64,000 nucleotides of DNA from Bradyrhizobium sp. CB2312 (GCF_029714425.1 NZ_CP121668.1:5973501-6037500); one strand, 5' to 3'. Counted from the first letter of the stretch, positions 47,060 through 55,765 are shown. Numbers and translations are program-made. The notes: a model not told the origin generated them from the sequence alone.

Positions 47060-47492
47060 GAAATCAGACCTCCCAAAGGGTTTCCCCGACCAAGGTTTTT
47101 TGGAAGCCGTGGCTAAGTGCCCGCTTCCGTTTGTTTATGCCTGGCCATGGGAGGATGGCATGGCGGCCGGACACCGGCAAGGTGCAACGGGGTGAGACGA
47201 TGCTGCGCGCGGAGTAACCCGCATTCTATCTGGCGTCGTTCGATATTTCCCCGACAACCGCCACGTGAACGCAGCTGTCGCCGTGGCAATCCCGGCGCCG
47301 TTGCTGCGGCACAAAACGCACCAAGCACCGTGACGCCGGTTCGCTGGTAGCCCGTTCCGCGGCATGCGGGAGCACGCCCCTGCGCCTCACCGAGACGAGG
47401 CTTTCCGAGACAAGTCGTCGCGCCAGTCTATCCGGCTGTAGCTTGAGTCCGCTCCGACGGCAATGTAAGGTTGCATTTTTCGGGAGGTTCAT
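47060..47492. other. Gene-free space between binding protein and caspase-like gene
   Basis: The stretch holds no frame with a credible start and family match. It must include the leftward promoter of the transporter operon and the rightward promoter of the next gene, but no clear -35/-10 pair was found. GGGAGG at 47482-47487 is the ribosome-binding site of the next gene. Confidence 0.5.
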
Positions 47493-49316
47493 TTGAGCAC
47501 GAGACTTTCATTGCTTTGCGTTCACGGCGTCGGCCATGCCGAGATCGACGCCGAGTTTCGAAAATCTTGGTCCGAGGCGATCATACGCGCGGTCCAGTCG
47601 GTCGATCAGAGCCTCAACCCGGCCATCGACTTCCTCTCCTATGACGAGCTGTTCGACAAGAACCCGCCGAACCTCGTCACCTACGGCGTCGCACTGGCAA
47701 AGCTGCTGGCAAGCGCGACCGTCCACGGAATCGGAGATCTCGTCGCGGGCACGCGCAGCCTCGAAGACGTCCCGACCCTGATCAGATGGACCGCGGGCAT
47801 GGTCGCCCAGTGGTCGGTGGATGAGCAGTTGCAGACCACGCTCCGCAGCACTGTGCTCGACAAGCTGAAGAGCGGCAATTACGACGTCGTCCTCGCTCAC
47901 AGCCTCGGCTCGCTGATCTGCTACGACACGTTCGTGCGCAATCCGAATGCGATCAAGGACAAGGTCTTCGTTACGTTCGGCTCGCAGATCGGCAATCCCG
48001 CGGTGCGCGACATCTTCGCCGGCCGCATCAAGGACCTTCCCTGCCGGAAATGGTACCACCTGTTCAACCGGGAAGATCGCGTCCTCACCTACCCGCTCGA
48101 GATCGCCGCGGACAATTTCCAGCAGGTGCTGACGCCGTTCGACGTCCCCAACGACGTCTTGAATCACAACGCGACCTGGTACCTTTCGCGTCCCGAGACC
48201 GTCGCCACCGTCTGGCACGACGTGGTCCCGGTGCCGACATCGCGCTCGATCGTCGGCGCCGTGCGCGAGGTCGCGCGCATCGATGCAAGGCCGACCCGCC
48301 GCGCCCTCTTGATCGGCATCAACGACTATCCCGATCCTGCCAACCGGCTCGAAGGCTGCGTCAACGACGTGTTCCTGATGAGCTCGGTGCTCCAGGAAAG
48401 CGGTTTCAAGGCCGACGAAATCCGCGTCGTGCTCAACGAGCGCGCGACGACGCAAGGCATCATGGAGCGCCTGCACTGGCTGCTCGACGGCGTGCGCAAG
48501 GACGACGAGCGCATGCTGTTCTACTCGGGTCACGGCGCCCAGATGCCCAGATACAGTCCGGCCGGCACGCCGGATCGCGTCGACGAGTGCCTGGTGCCCT
48601 ATGATTTCGACTGGACGCCCGAGCACGCCATCCTGGACCGCCAGTTCGCCCAGCTCTATTCGCAGCTGCCGTACGACAGCTATTTCGTCGCGATGCTCGA
48701 TTGCTGCCATTCCGGCGGCATGACACGCGACGGCGGCCCGCGCATCCGTGGCCTCACGCCGCCCGACGATATCCGTCACCGGGCGCTGCGATGGGAGGCG
48801 AGCGAAGGCATGTGGGTGCCGCGCGACTTCAAGCCGCTGAACGAGAGCCTGAGCAAGCGCAGGAACGGCGCCGACTATGTCGGCCGCAACGGGGCGACGC
48901 AGCGGCTCGGGCGCGGCATGGCGCTCCGCACCAAACCCGACAAGGACTACAACAAGATAAGAGCCGAGCTCGGACATCACGGCCCTTATCTGCCGATCCT
49001 GCTCGAGGCCTGCCAGGAGGAGCAGCTCTCCTACGAATATCGCGACGGCGTGACGTCGTACGGCGCCTATACGTTCTGCATGGCAAAGGTGTTGCGGGAG
49101 CAGCGCGATGGCGGTACCAATCCGTCGTTCCAGGAATTGAGCGATCTGGTTGCGGCCAAGCTCCGCCGCCTCAAATACAGCCAGACCCCCAACCTCGTCG
49201 GCGCCAGGGAACAGCTCAAGGCGAAAATTCCATGGAGCGTAGCCGAGGCAGGTCGAGGCGAGCGGCGCGCGCCGAGAAAGCGCGCCGTCAAGCGCGGCCG
49301 GAAGCGGCGCGGCTGA
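47493..49316 (+). CDS. Alpha/beta-hydrolase-caspase (peptidase C14) fusion protein
   Basis: The 607-residue protein joins two catalytic modules. Residues 1 to about 250 resemble an alpha/beta-hydrolase: VHGVGH (11-15) as the oxyanion part, then the nucleophile-type elbow AHSLGS with Ser137. Residues about 267-550 are a caspase-like domain: RRALLIGINDYPDP, His347 in FYSGHGAQ and Cys405 in MLDCCHSGG, the expected His/Cys pair. The end is very basic (RKRAVKRGRKRRG). No signal peptide or span is seen. Start TTG at 47493 has GGGAGG five bases upstream. No operon partner adjoins. Bacterial caspase-like proteins often take part in cell death or defence, which is inference here. Confidence 0.85.
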   Translation: MSTRLSLLCVHGVGHAEIDAEFRKSWSEAIIRAVQSVDQSLNPAIDFLSYDELFDKNPPNLVTYGVALAKLLASATVHGIGDLVAGTRSLEDVPTLIRWTAGMVAQWSVDEQLQTTLRSTVLDKLKSGNYDVVLAHSLGSLICYDTFVRNPNAIKDKVFVTFGSQIGNPAVRDIFAGRIKDLPCRKWYHLFNREDRVLTYPLEIAADNFQQVLTPFDVPNDVLNHNATWYLSRPETVATVWHDVVPVPTSRSIVGAVREVARIDARPTRRALLIGINDYPDPANRLEGCVNDVFLMSSVLQESGFKADEIRVVLNERATTQGIMERLHWLLDGVRKDDERMLFYSGHGAQMPRYSPAGTPDRVDECLVPYDFDWTPEHAILDRQFAQLYSQLPYDSYFVAMLDCCHSGGMTRDGGPRIRGLTPPDDIRHRALRWEASEGMWVPRDFKPLNESLSKRRNGADYVGRNGATQRLGRGMALRTKPDKDYNKIRAELGHHGPYLPILLEACQEEQLSYEYRDGVTSYGAYTFCMAKVLREQRDGGTNPSFQELSDLVAAKLRRLKYSQTPNLVGAREQLKAKIPWSVAEAGRGERRAPRKRAVKRGRKRRG

Positions 49317-49414
49317 TCGCCCCGCGCCAGCCAGTCGAGGCATTGTGCCAATCGGGATCGCGAGGTTCGTCGGGCAAAGCCTGCCCGACAGCCGCCTCAA
49401 CCGGCCGCCTTGCG

Positions 49415-49771
49415 CTACGGCGAGTGCGCCTGAAGCAGCGTCGTGAAGCCGCCATAGATCATGCGCTTGCCGTCGAACGGCATGTCGCCGCCCTTCAGCC
49501 GCGCATCCGCCATCACCTTCTTGTTGACGGCATCGCGGGTCTCGCGATCGCGGTAGATGATCCAGGAGAACACGACCACCTCGTCCTCCTTCGCCATCAC
49601 CGCGCGCGGAAACGAGGTCAGCTCGCCATAGGGCACGTCGTCGCCGATGCACTCGATATAATCGAGTGCGCCGTGCTCCATCCAGACCGCGCAGGCCGTT
49701 CGCGCCAGCGCCTTGTAGGCCTCGATCTTGTCCTTGGGCACGGCTAGCACGAAACCATCGACATAGCGCAT
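49415..49771 (-). CDS. DUF1428 family protein
   Basis: The 118-residue protein starts MRYVDGFVLAVPKDKIEAYKALA and contains DYIECIGDDVPYGELTSFPRAV and VVFSWIIYRDRETRDAVNKKV, the pattern of the YbaA/DUF1428 dimeric alpha/beta barrel. Its function is not established. The ATG at 49771 is preceded by AAGGAGA, which lies in the 3' arm of a hairpin. It is the last chromosomal-looking gene before the phage element. Confidence 0.87.
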   Translation of the reverse strand: MRYVDGFVLAVPKDKIEAYKALARTACAVWMEHGALDYIECIGDDVPYGELTSFPRAVMAKEDEVVVFSWIIYRDRETRDAVNKKVMADARLKGGDMPFDGKRMIYGGFTTLLQAHSP

Positions 49772-49780
49772 TTCGGATCT

Positions 49781-49802
49781 CCTTGGGTTGTGTGTCCCAA
49801 GG
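49781..49802 (-). promoter_or_regulatory. Hairpin covering the ribosome-binding site of the DUF1428 gene
   Basis: In the leader on the minus strand CCTTGGG (49802-49796) pairs with CCCAAGG (49787-49781) around ACACACAA. The second arm runs into AAGGAG, the ribosome-binding site, about ten bases before the ATG. This would hide the site when folded and could allow translational control by temperature or a bound factor. Confidence 0.45.
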
Positions 49803-50015
49803 ACGATGGAGCCGGCGGCGATCCGACCGGGCTCGGATGAGGCAAACCGTCGCGAGCGGCGGTGCGCGGAGCGAATTTCGCAACCGGGGAGCGGGGTCAA
49901 ACAGAAGCTGGGAATGCGCCCGGAACTGGCTGGGGAACCTGGACCCTGAGGACCCCCAGCAAAAATTCAACGATTTCAATAACGGCATGAAATAAAACAG
50001 CTTTTAACGCTGAAC

Positions 50016-50050
50016 GGTTACGAGTAGTGGTTACGAGTCACGGTTACGAG
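50016..50050 (+). repeat. Three direct repeats ahead of the integrase gene
   Basis: GGTTACGAG occurs at 50016-50024, 50029-50037 and 50042-50050, an exact period of 13 bases, ending seven bases before the integrase ATG. Such repeats fit arm-type binding sites for integrase or its excision factor. Confidence 0.65.
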
Positions 50051-50057
50051 GACTCGA

Positions 50058-51827
50058 ATGTCGATCGCCACAAACATCCAAAAGCGTCCCGGTCGCACGT
50101 CCTACTATGTTCGCGTCGGCGTCCCGCTGAAGCTTCAGCCGGTGCTTAAGCGGAAAGAGATTTGGCAGTCCCTCAAGACCACCGACCCACGGCAGGCGCG
50201 CGACAGAGCGGCGCCCGTGATCGCTTCGTTCCGCGCACAGTTCGCTGACCTGGAGCAGCGCCGCGAACCCTCCCCCGCCGATCTCCAGGCCGCCGTGTGG
50301 TCGCATTACGAGACCGAGCTGAACCAGGACGCCCAGGCGCGCGCGGCGCTACCGACCGACGCCGCGACCCGGGAAGCTGCGAACACGCTCGCAACCGATA
50401 TCGAGGCCGGCCGGGTGCCCTGGTCCGCCGACCCCATAGTGCAACTCAATGCGACCATTGAGCTGATCGTCATGAAAGACGCGGCGAAGTTCGACCGCGA
50501 GCGCCGCGCCGTTCAGCTTGCCGAGCTTAAGAAGCAGTTGGCGACCGGTGAGACTGCTCTGATCGAATGGAAGGCCGATGAGGTGATCCATAGTGAGCGG
50601 CTGCTGATCGCCAAGGGCTCGCCAGCCTATCGTGACCTTTGCCAGCGCTTGCAGCGCGCCCAGGTCGAGGTGCTCGAGCGGGCCGCCGAACGTGATGCCG
50701 GCAAGTGGTCCGGCGTGCCCTCTGATCCGATTGTGGTGCCTGCCGACCTAACCCAGGGCAAGCGAGTTGCCGCGCCGGGTGAAACGCTAATGGAACTTTA
50801 CGACAAGTTCAAAGCCGAGCGGATTGGAGACGCGCGGCCGGACACCTGGGACCAGAACCGCAAGATCGTGAAGCTGTTCGCCGAGTTTGTCGGCGGGGCC
50901 TCACACGTCACTACCATCAACCGGAAGGCTGTCCGAAACTGGAAACAGGCCTTGGCGCAATGGCCGGTGAAGGCGGCGGACACCAAGGCATTTCAGGGCA
51001 TGTCCTTCCGCAAGATCATTGAGGCGAACGAGACGGTCAAAAAGCCCGCGATCAGCCAGAAGAGCGTGAACAAATATCTCGCGGCGCTAGGCAGCTTCGC
51101 GCGCTGGCTGCTCCAAAACGAATATATCGACGACGACGTGATGAGCGGCATGTATCTGTCGATCGACAAGCGGCGGAAGAACCGATTCCCGTTCACCGAA
51201 CAACAGCTACAGACGATCTTCAACTCGCCGCTGTTCGGCTCATGCCTGGGCGACGAAGCCGAGAGCAAGCCCGGCAACGTCGCAGTGAGGGATTGGCGCT
51301 ACTGGATTCCCTTGATTGCGATCTATTCGGGTGCGCGCCTGGGCGAGCTGTGCCAGTTGCTCACCGAGGACGTCTATCAGCTTCACGGCGCATGGGTCTT
51401 CCACATCAGCGACTTGGGTGACGAAGAGAAGTCGACCAAGACAGAAGGCTCAAAGCGCGTGGTGCCGGTGCATTCCAGACTGATCGAGCTGGGCTTCCTC
51501 GACTACCATGCAGGCGTAATTGCGCGAGGCGAGGCGCGGCTGTTTCCCCAAGTGGTGCGTGACAAGCGCGGCTATTTCGGCGAGGCCTCAAAGTTCTTCA
51601 ATGGCTACTTCAAGGCCGTTGGCGTGAAAGTGGACAAGCGCGTCAACTTCCATAGTTTCCGCCACAACGTCGCTGATGCGTTCCGCGCTGCCGGTTACCT
51701 GGATGAGCAGCATGGCGTGCTGCTGGGGCACACGAAGGCCAGCACGACGGGGCGCTACGGTGTGCTGAAAGAAGGCCCGCTGCGGGATCGGGTGATGATG
51801 ATCGAGGCCATTAGCTTCTCTCTTTGA
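50058..51827 (+). CDS. int: Tyrosine-type site-specific integrase
   Basis: The 589-residue protein starts with an arm-binding region (SIATNIQKRPGRTSYYVRVGVP) of the kind common in Rhizobiales phages, followed by a core-binding domain and a C-terminal catalytic domain. The catalytic residues are all visible: Arg427 (SGARLGE), His532 and Arg535 (FHSFRH), His558 (LLGHTK) and Tyr567 (GRYGV). The enzyme inserts and excises the element. The stop overlaps the convergent unknown gene by 17 bases. Confidence 0.93.
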   Translation: MSIATNIQKRPGRTSYYVRVGVPLKLQPVLKRKEIWQSLKTTDPRQARDRAAPVIASFRAQFADLEQRREPSPADLQAAVWSHYETELNQDAQARAALPTDAATREAANTLATDIEAGRVPWSADPIVQLNATIELIVMKDAAKFDRERRAVQLAELKKQLATGETALIEWKADEVIHSERLLIAKGSPAYRDLCQRLQRAQVEVLERAAERDAGKWSGVPSDPIVVPADLTQGKRVAAPGETLMELYDKFKAERIGDARPDTWDQNRKIVKLFAEFVGGASHVTTINRKAVRNWKQALAQWPVKAADTKAFQGMSFRKIIEANETVKKPAISQKSVNKYLAALGSFARWLLQNEYIDDDVMSGMYLSIDKRRKNRFPFTEQQLQTIFNSPLFGSCLGDEAESKPGNVAVRDWRYWIPLIAIYSGARLGELCQLLTEDVYQLHGAWVFHISDLGDEEKSTKTEGSKRVVPVHSRLIELGFLDYHAGVIARGEARLFPQVVRDKRGYFGEASKFFNGYFKAVGVKVDKRVNFHSFRHNVADAFRAAGYLDEQHGVLLGHTKASTTGRYGVLKEGPLRDRVMMIEAISFSL

Positions 51828-52530
51828 TCATGAGAGGATACTGCTGCTGGAAGCTCAAGTCGAACTCTCGCACGTGTCCCAAGGCAGGCGGATCAAATGA
51901 TAGTCCCTGGGGATCCTCCATCCTTTGATCGCCAACGTTGGCCAACACTTTGATGCGGTCGGTTCTGATCGATGGTGACCACTCCGAATAGAATCCAGAT
52001 ACCCCCGACAGACGAAGCTGTGCGCCTGTCGGCCGCGGAAACTTGACGAAGCGCATGACGTGTTCGAATTTATCAGCTGATAGATGAACGTAGGCCTGGA
52101 TGCTATCCTCTTGGGTCTGGCGCTCGAAATCCCATTCTGATGTGTAGCCTATCGAGCCCCATAGGCGACAGCGGTCCACATCATCGGCAGACTTGTAGAT
52201 GAACAATCCAAAATCGGTGATTTGTCGTTGCGTGCCAAACATGGAGTAGAACCCGGCCTGCCTCGCCTCTACCGATGGCCTAAGCTTTCCAAAGATGTGT
52301 TCTGACACTTCAGCTTTGCTGGTCTCGGCTTCCTTGTCTTCCGATGTTATCCGGACGTTGCACGACGGGATCAACTCGATGACTTCAAAATACAGACTGT
52401 ATCCCCAGGGGACCTGATCCGGACCGATTTGCCTTCCTCTGCTATCGAACTCTTTGATCGACCAATCGTAGAGATTATTGTGCTCTCTCTCGGTGCTCAG
52501 CACGACGCGGTTCTCGACTCGATAATCCAT
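51811..52530 (-). CDS. Unknown integrase-proximal protein
   Basis: The 239-residue protein (from ATG 52530) has no recognised motif. It is soluble-looking with alternating beta-type stretches (NRVVLSTEREHNNLYDWSIKEF, FGLFIYKSADDVD, FEHVMRFVKFPRP). Base composition here looks poorer in GC than in the chromosome, in line with phage cargo. It is convergent with the integrase and separated by 65 bases from the next leftward gene. Confidence 0.6.
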   Translation of the reverse strand: MDYRVENRVVLSTEREHNNLYDWSIKEFDSRGRQIGPDQVPWGYSLYFEVIELIPSCNVRITSEDKEAETSKAEVSEHIFGKLRPSVEARQAGFYSMFGTQRQITDFGLFIYKSADDVDRCRLWGSIGYTSEWDFERQTQEDSIQAYVHLSADKFEHVMRFVKFPRPTGAQLRLSGVSGFYSEWSPSIRTDRIKVLANVGDQRMEDPQGLSFDPPALGHVREFDLSFQQQYPLMIKERS

Positions 52531-52595
52531 GGCCCCTCCACATTCCCCCGCGCAATCTAAGCGCGAGGGACGATCTTGGGCAATAGGTAGCAATA

Positions 52596-52805
52596 CTACC
52601 GGGATTTCGCCGTTCCGAGTTGCATTGCCGTCACTAGCTCAGCCAGCATCCATTCCGCCGTTCCTTCCGGCGTCTTACCGGGCAGGAGTTTGCACGGTGC
52701 GGTTTGGTATTGAGGGTGCTCCAGGTAGACAAACTGACCGTCGAAATACCAATCGGCTGTGAGGCCGGATTTGGGGCCGACCGTCCCCTCTCTATCGTCG
52801 CTCAT
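52596..52805 (-). CDS. Unknown small phage-cargo protein
   Basis: The 69-residue protein from ATG 52805 reads MSDDREGTVGPKSGL, then ADWYFDGQFVYLEHPQYQ, then EWMLAELVTAMQLGTAKSR. No family is recognised. Its ATG overlaps the stop of the gene before it (ATGA), so both are translated together. Confidence 0.55.
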   Translation of the reverse strand: MSDDREGTVGPKSGLTADWYFDGQFVYLEHPQYQTAPCKLLPGKTPEGTAEWMLAELVTAMQLGTAKSR

Positions 52806-53053
52806 GCAGCTTCCTTCAGGAACTCGTGCGGTCCGAGCACGCCCTCGTCGCGGCACCACGCCTCAACGGTATCGATCTCGCCGGTCGCGGTGATGAAGTT
52901 GTTCTCCACAATGGCATAGGACGCCTGAAGGCAATTGGCTCCTCGTGGGCTTAGTTTGCAGATGCGCTGGTGTTCGGAGGCGCGATTGAAGCGACGGCGG
53001 GCAGCGGAATACGTGACGGGCTTGAACGGCTCGATAGGCATTCGGTTCTCCAT
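52802..53053 (-). CDS. Unknown small phage-cargo protein
   Basis: The 83-residue protein from ATG 53053 (or ATG 53041) has a basic N-terminal half (YSAARRRFNRASEHQRICKL) and an acidic C-terminus (TVEAWCRDEGVLGPHEFLKE). It might bind nucleic acid, but no domain is recognised. It overlaps the next gene by four bases. Confidence 0.55.
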   Translation of the reverse strand: MENRMPIEPFKPVTYSAARRRFNRASEHQRICKLSPRGANCLQASYAIVENNFITATGEIDTVEAWCRDEGVLGPHEFLKEAA

Positions 53054-53153
53054 GTCAGTGGTTGGATAATCTCCCCTGAAAATCAGCCCGGCGGGGTGAT
53101 GCCGCCGGGCTGAGCACTGACAGAGGAGATGCGAACGGCCGCGAAGCCTTTCG

Positions 53154-53492
53154 CTATTGCCGCCTATAGGCAGGCCGTTGTGGGCATTCGCGAAGATTCT
53201 TCGCGGAAATTTTAGGCAGGCTCTTAGTGGCCTTCGCAATGCCCAAGCCGGCGAGCACCTGCTCGATCTCCGCGACGTCGTCGCGGGACGGCTCCTCGCT
53301 GTGCATCATGATCGACGGATGGCCGCGCCCGCAATCTGCGCTTGATGCCGGATAGATGTCAGCGGCGCACAACGCGACCTGAATTCGGTTCTCGACCCAG
53401 GCGCGCCCCATCACGACATAGGTGTCGGAGCCAGCGCGCGCGTCGGTCAGTGTGCGCACAAGTTGTAAGTAGCGGTCGTCAGCGATCAGCAT
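53154..53492 (-). CDS. Unknown phage-cargo protein
   Basis: The 112-residue protein starts MLIADDRYLQLVRTLTDARAGSDTYVVMG and ends in a basic tail. It has a central acidic helix (SRDDVAEIEQVLAGLG). No family is recognised. The start at 53492 is preceded by a GGGAATG-type site. Promoter-like and palindromic DNA lies upstream (53520-53605). Confidence 0.55.
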   Translation of the reverse strand: MLIADDRYLQLVRTLTDARAGSDTYVVMGRAWVENRIQVALCAADIYPASSADCGRGHPSIMMHSEEPSRDDVAEIEQVLAGLGIAKATKSLPKISAKNLRECPQRPAYRRQ

Positions 53493-53585
53493 GGCATTCC
53501 CTTTTTAGCCCCACCATTAGCGGTGTGGCGCCACTAGATTCATATTCGCAAGGTGGCGTCAATCCGTAATTTCACGTTCAAGTTG

Positions 53586-53603
53586 TAAGTCAATACTGAC
53601 TTA
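53586..53603. promoter_or_regulatory. Perfect inverted repeat, possible phage operator
   Basis: TAAGTCA (53586-53592) and TGACTTA (53597-53603) form a perfect dyad around ATAC. On the minus strand the same bases hold TTGACT, a -35-like sequence, about 105 bases before the leftward gene. CAAGTTGTAAGT, next to it at 53579-53590, also occurs at 53459-53470 inside that gene, exactly 120 bases away. Confidence 0.5.
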
Positions 53604-53719
53604 TATGGTCGCCGGTCGAGATGAAAACGGTGAATAGCCGCCGGGCGCCGCGGAGGTCCACGGTTCGTTTCGTGTTAGAACGCGCGTCGCCAACAGGTTG
53701 AATCAGGGGATATCTTTCT

Positions 53720-54454
53720 ATGCTGGATGGCTGGCCACTCATTGCGCGATTTGTCCTGGGAGGAGTGCTCGCGGCGATCGGCGTTGTCGCAGCAACGATG
53801 GCGACAGCGATACTGAAGGAAGCGTGGGATTCTTGGAAAGCGAAATCTCAGCCGACGGTCACCTCAGCAAGTCCGTCTATAGGGAGCCCAGCAGCTCTTC
53901 TGTTCAAATGCGAACTTGCCAAGCTTCCCTCAACCGTCCCGCCGTCGGGTCGGGTGTCCACGATGGATATCGTCAGCAAGCTTGAGATGGGCGCCGAGCC
54001 GTGGGGCCTCGGCACACGCCACGGTCAACCAGGAGAAAAGTGGGAATGGTTCAAAGACGGCGAGATTTCGCTGGTCTCACGCTGCGACATCACCAACTAC
54101 GCTGATTTCCCGATCTTCAACGTGGTTATGGTTTTCAAGGAAGAGTTCCGCGCTGCCATGAAGCCCCAGGACAACCCGGCGGCTACAAAATCGGGCGACA
54201 TCGTTGACAGCTCCGATCGGACGGTCATCATCGACAACATTGACGCCAAGTCCACCTTCACGTTCTACGCTTACAGCCAGAGCCGTTACTTCGTGTCCGT
54301 CAAAACACCGACAGCGGTCAACTATCTTCGCGCCGGCAGTGACGCTCGTGAAGAGGCCAAGATCCTGCCGGCGGTTTTCGGATGGATGTCTTTCAGCCCT
54401 CGGGAGAGCAATCCAGGGCCGGAGACTCCTCCTCCAGGCGCCACCGTTCACTAG
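53720..54454 (+). CDS. Unknown membrane-anchored phage-cargo protein
   Basis: The 244-residue protein has one N-terminal span (IARFVLGGVLAAIGVVAATMATAIL) and then a soluble, probably beta-rich domain (LVSRCDITNYADFPIFNVVMVFKEEF, TFTFYAYSQSRYFVSVKTPTAVNYL). The ending is Pro-rich. The layout suggests a domain held at the inner face or outside of the inner membrane; no family is recognised. It is the only rightward gene group inside the element besides the integrase and the DUF2441-like gene. Confidence 0.55.
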   Translation: MLDGWPLIARFVLGGVLAAIGVVAATMATAILKEAWDSWKAKSQPTVTSASPSIGSPAALLFKCELAKLPSTVPPSGRVSTMDIVSKLEMGAEPWGLGTRHGQPGEKWEWFKDGEISLVSRCDITNYADFPIFNVVMVFKEEFRAAMKPQDNPAATKSGDIVDSSDRTVIIDNIDAKSTFTFYAYSQSRYFVSVKTPTAVNYLRAGSDAREEAKILPAVFGWMSFSPRESNPGPETPPPGATVH

Positions 54455-54526
54455 AAAAGCCATCATCGACGCCCTTGACGATAGAGCCGCTTTTGTCCCA
54501 AAACGGCGATACGGGGGCGAGACGTT

Positions 54527-55003
54527 ATGGCATTAAAACCTTGCCGCGAGTGCGGCGCGCAGGTGAGCACTACTGCGAAAACTTGCCCTCATTGCGGGGT
54601 GAACAGACCTGTAAAATCCTCGGCGTCTTCAGTTGGCTGCCTTGCTGTGCTCGTGATCGCCGGAGTCATCGGTTTGGGTATCGCGCTCGCGCCAGGTCCT
54701 ACTCCGGAGGAAAAAGCGAGGAGAGACGCTGAGGAGGCATTGCGGAAAGCAAACTTCTCAGCTGACTTCGACACACTCCGCTTGGCCGGAGCAATGGCCG
54801 TGGCGTCCGGCGATGCCACTAAGTTCGATATCAGCGGATGGAATAGCAGCCTGGACCTTTACCTTCCCAACCGCCTCGATCTTAAGGCCGCAGCGCTAGC
54901 GAACTACTACTGCAACCAGAATTTGAAGCTGAAGTCGTCTAAGTGGAAAGTCCGGGTATATCTCGTCGATGGCGCAGTGGGGGCGGAGTGTCGGCTCTTT
55001 TAA
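54527..55003 (+). CDS. Zinc-ribbon membrane protein of unknown function
   Basis: The 158-residue protein has an N-terminal zinc ribbon (Cys6, Cys9, Cys20, Cys23 in CRECG...CPHCG), one span (VGCLAVLVIAGVIGLGIALA) and an exposed C-terminal domain with a helical linker and three Cys. Proteins with this zinc-ribbon plus one-span layout are common but of open function. It follows the other membrane protein by 72 bases and is probably co-transcribed. Confidence 0.6.
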   Translation: MALKPCRECGAQVSTTAKTCPHCGVNRPVKSSASSVGCLAVLVIAGVIGLGIALAPGPTPEEKARRDAEEALRKANFSADFDTLRLAGAMAVASGDATKFDISGWNSSLDLYLPNRLDLKAAALANYYCNQNLKLKSSKWKVRVYLVDGAVGAECRLF

Positions 55004-55684
55004 AATTGGCTGGTGGTGCACCTCACTGGGTCGGTGTTTAGGGTCCGCTCTTCGCTCACGTCGTCCGTCGCGTCCCCGCTCTTATAGCGGACAAACAAGT
55101 TCAAAGCACATAACCACAGCCCCATTCCAAGGGAAACTTTCTCCCTCCAGAGACAAGCAGAGAGCAACAGCCCTAATGCTTATCCCGAAGGGAGAGAGGT
55201 TCGAGGTTCATTCCATCGAAGGTTAATCTGGAGCGTAGCGTTGGTGATGACCAATGCGGCGAGGTGGCGTCCCGTGCCCTCGCCTTAAACTCCGCATCTC
55301 GATCGCAAGCGATCACGCGGTTACCCGGCCGGAGCCGGATGCCCAACCACCCGCTCGATATCCATCAACGGCGTGGTCGGAGAAGGTTGCCGTAAGGCAG
55401 TGCCTTCATCTTTTGGCGCGTTCGACAATCTGGTGATTGTCCGGTGCAACCCTACCAAGGCGTCCTATACAGGGGAGCGCTTGATCCGATATCCGTGCGC
55501 CTGCGGCTGGCTCATAGGTGGCGTCATGTTCCGCCACACCGTTCGTTCAAAGCCGCTATACTGCCGCGCAAGGCGCGCAACAGGGTCTCATCAACGAATG
55601 CATATAGCGGTCGCTTCGAGGTTTGCTCGATGTTTTTTCGCAACCCTCATCGAAAAAACTTCGCGAGAAAGTTGATGCGATTGC
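55004..55684. other. Gene-free stretch inside the element
   Basis: No frame longer than about 100 codons has a credible start or known match here, although several short frames are open. The stretch separates the rightward cargo pair from the leftward structural operon. It may hold unrecognised small genes or a remnant. Confidence 0.5.
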
Positions 55685-55696
55685 TATAATAGAGCC

Positions 55697-55764
55697 CGAC
55701 ACCGATAGCCGTGTGTCTCATCAGGGAAAGCCTCCGGTGTGCAACTCCACCGGGGGCTTTTCTC
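55697..55764 (+). ncRNA. Candidate small RNA of about 65 bases
   Basis: A perfect TATAAT at 55685-55690 is followed about 40 bases later by a stem-loop and T-run (55729-55762), which would give a short transcript ending with the hairpin. No good -35 was found at the normal distance (TTCGCG at 55660-55665 is 19 bases away). There is no frame inside. The call rests only on promoter and terminator spacing. Confidence 0.3.
55729..55762. terminator. Intrinsic terminator after the tape measure gene
   Basis: AGCCTCCGGTG (55729-55739) pairs with CACCGGGGGCT (55748-55758) with one wobble pair and an eight-base loop. On the plus strand TTTT follows. On the minus strand it stands eight bases after the tape measure stop, so it can end the leftward structural operon as well. 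Confidence 0.7.
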
Positions 55765-55765
55765 T

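Noticed and set aside
50016..50050. CRISPR array
   Set aside because: Three 9-base units with 4-base gaps are far too short for repeats and spacers. They fit protein-binding sites better.
49772..50057. tRNA gene as integration site at the left edge of the element
   Set aside because: No cloverleaf or T-loop sequence was found in the gap, and no matching right end is available for comparison.
55004..55684. Short open frames of 60-100 codons as genes
   Set aside because: They lack ribosome-binding sites, overlap each other in several frames and show no protein-like composition.
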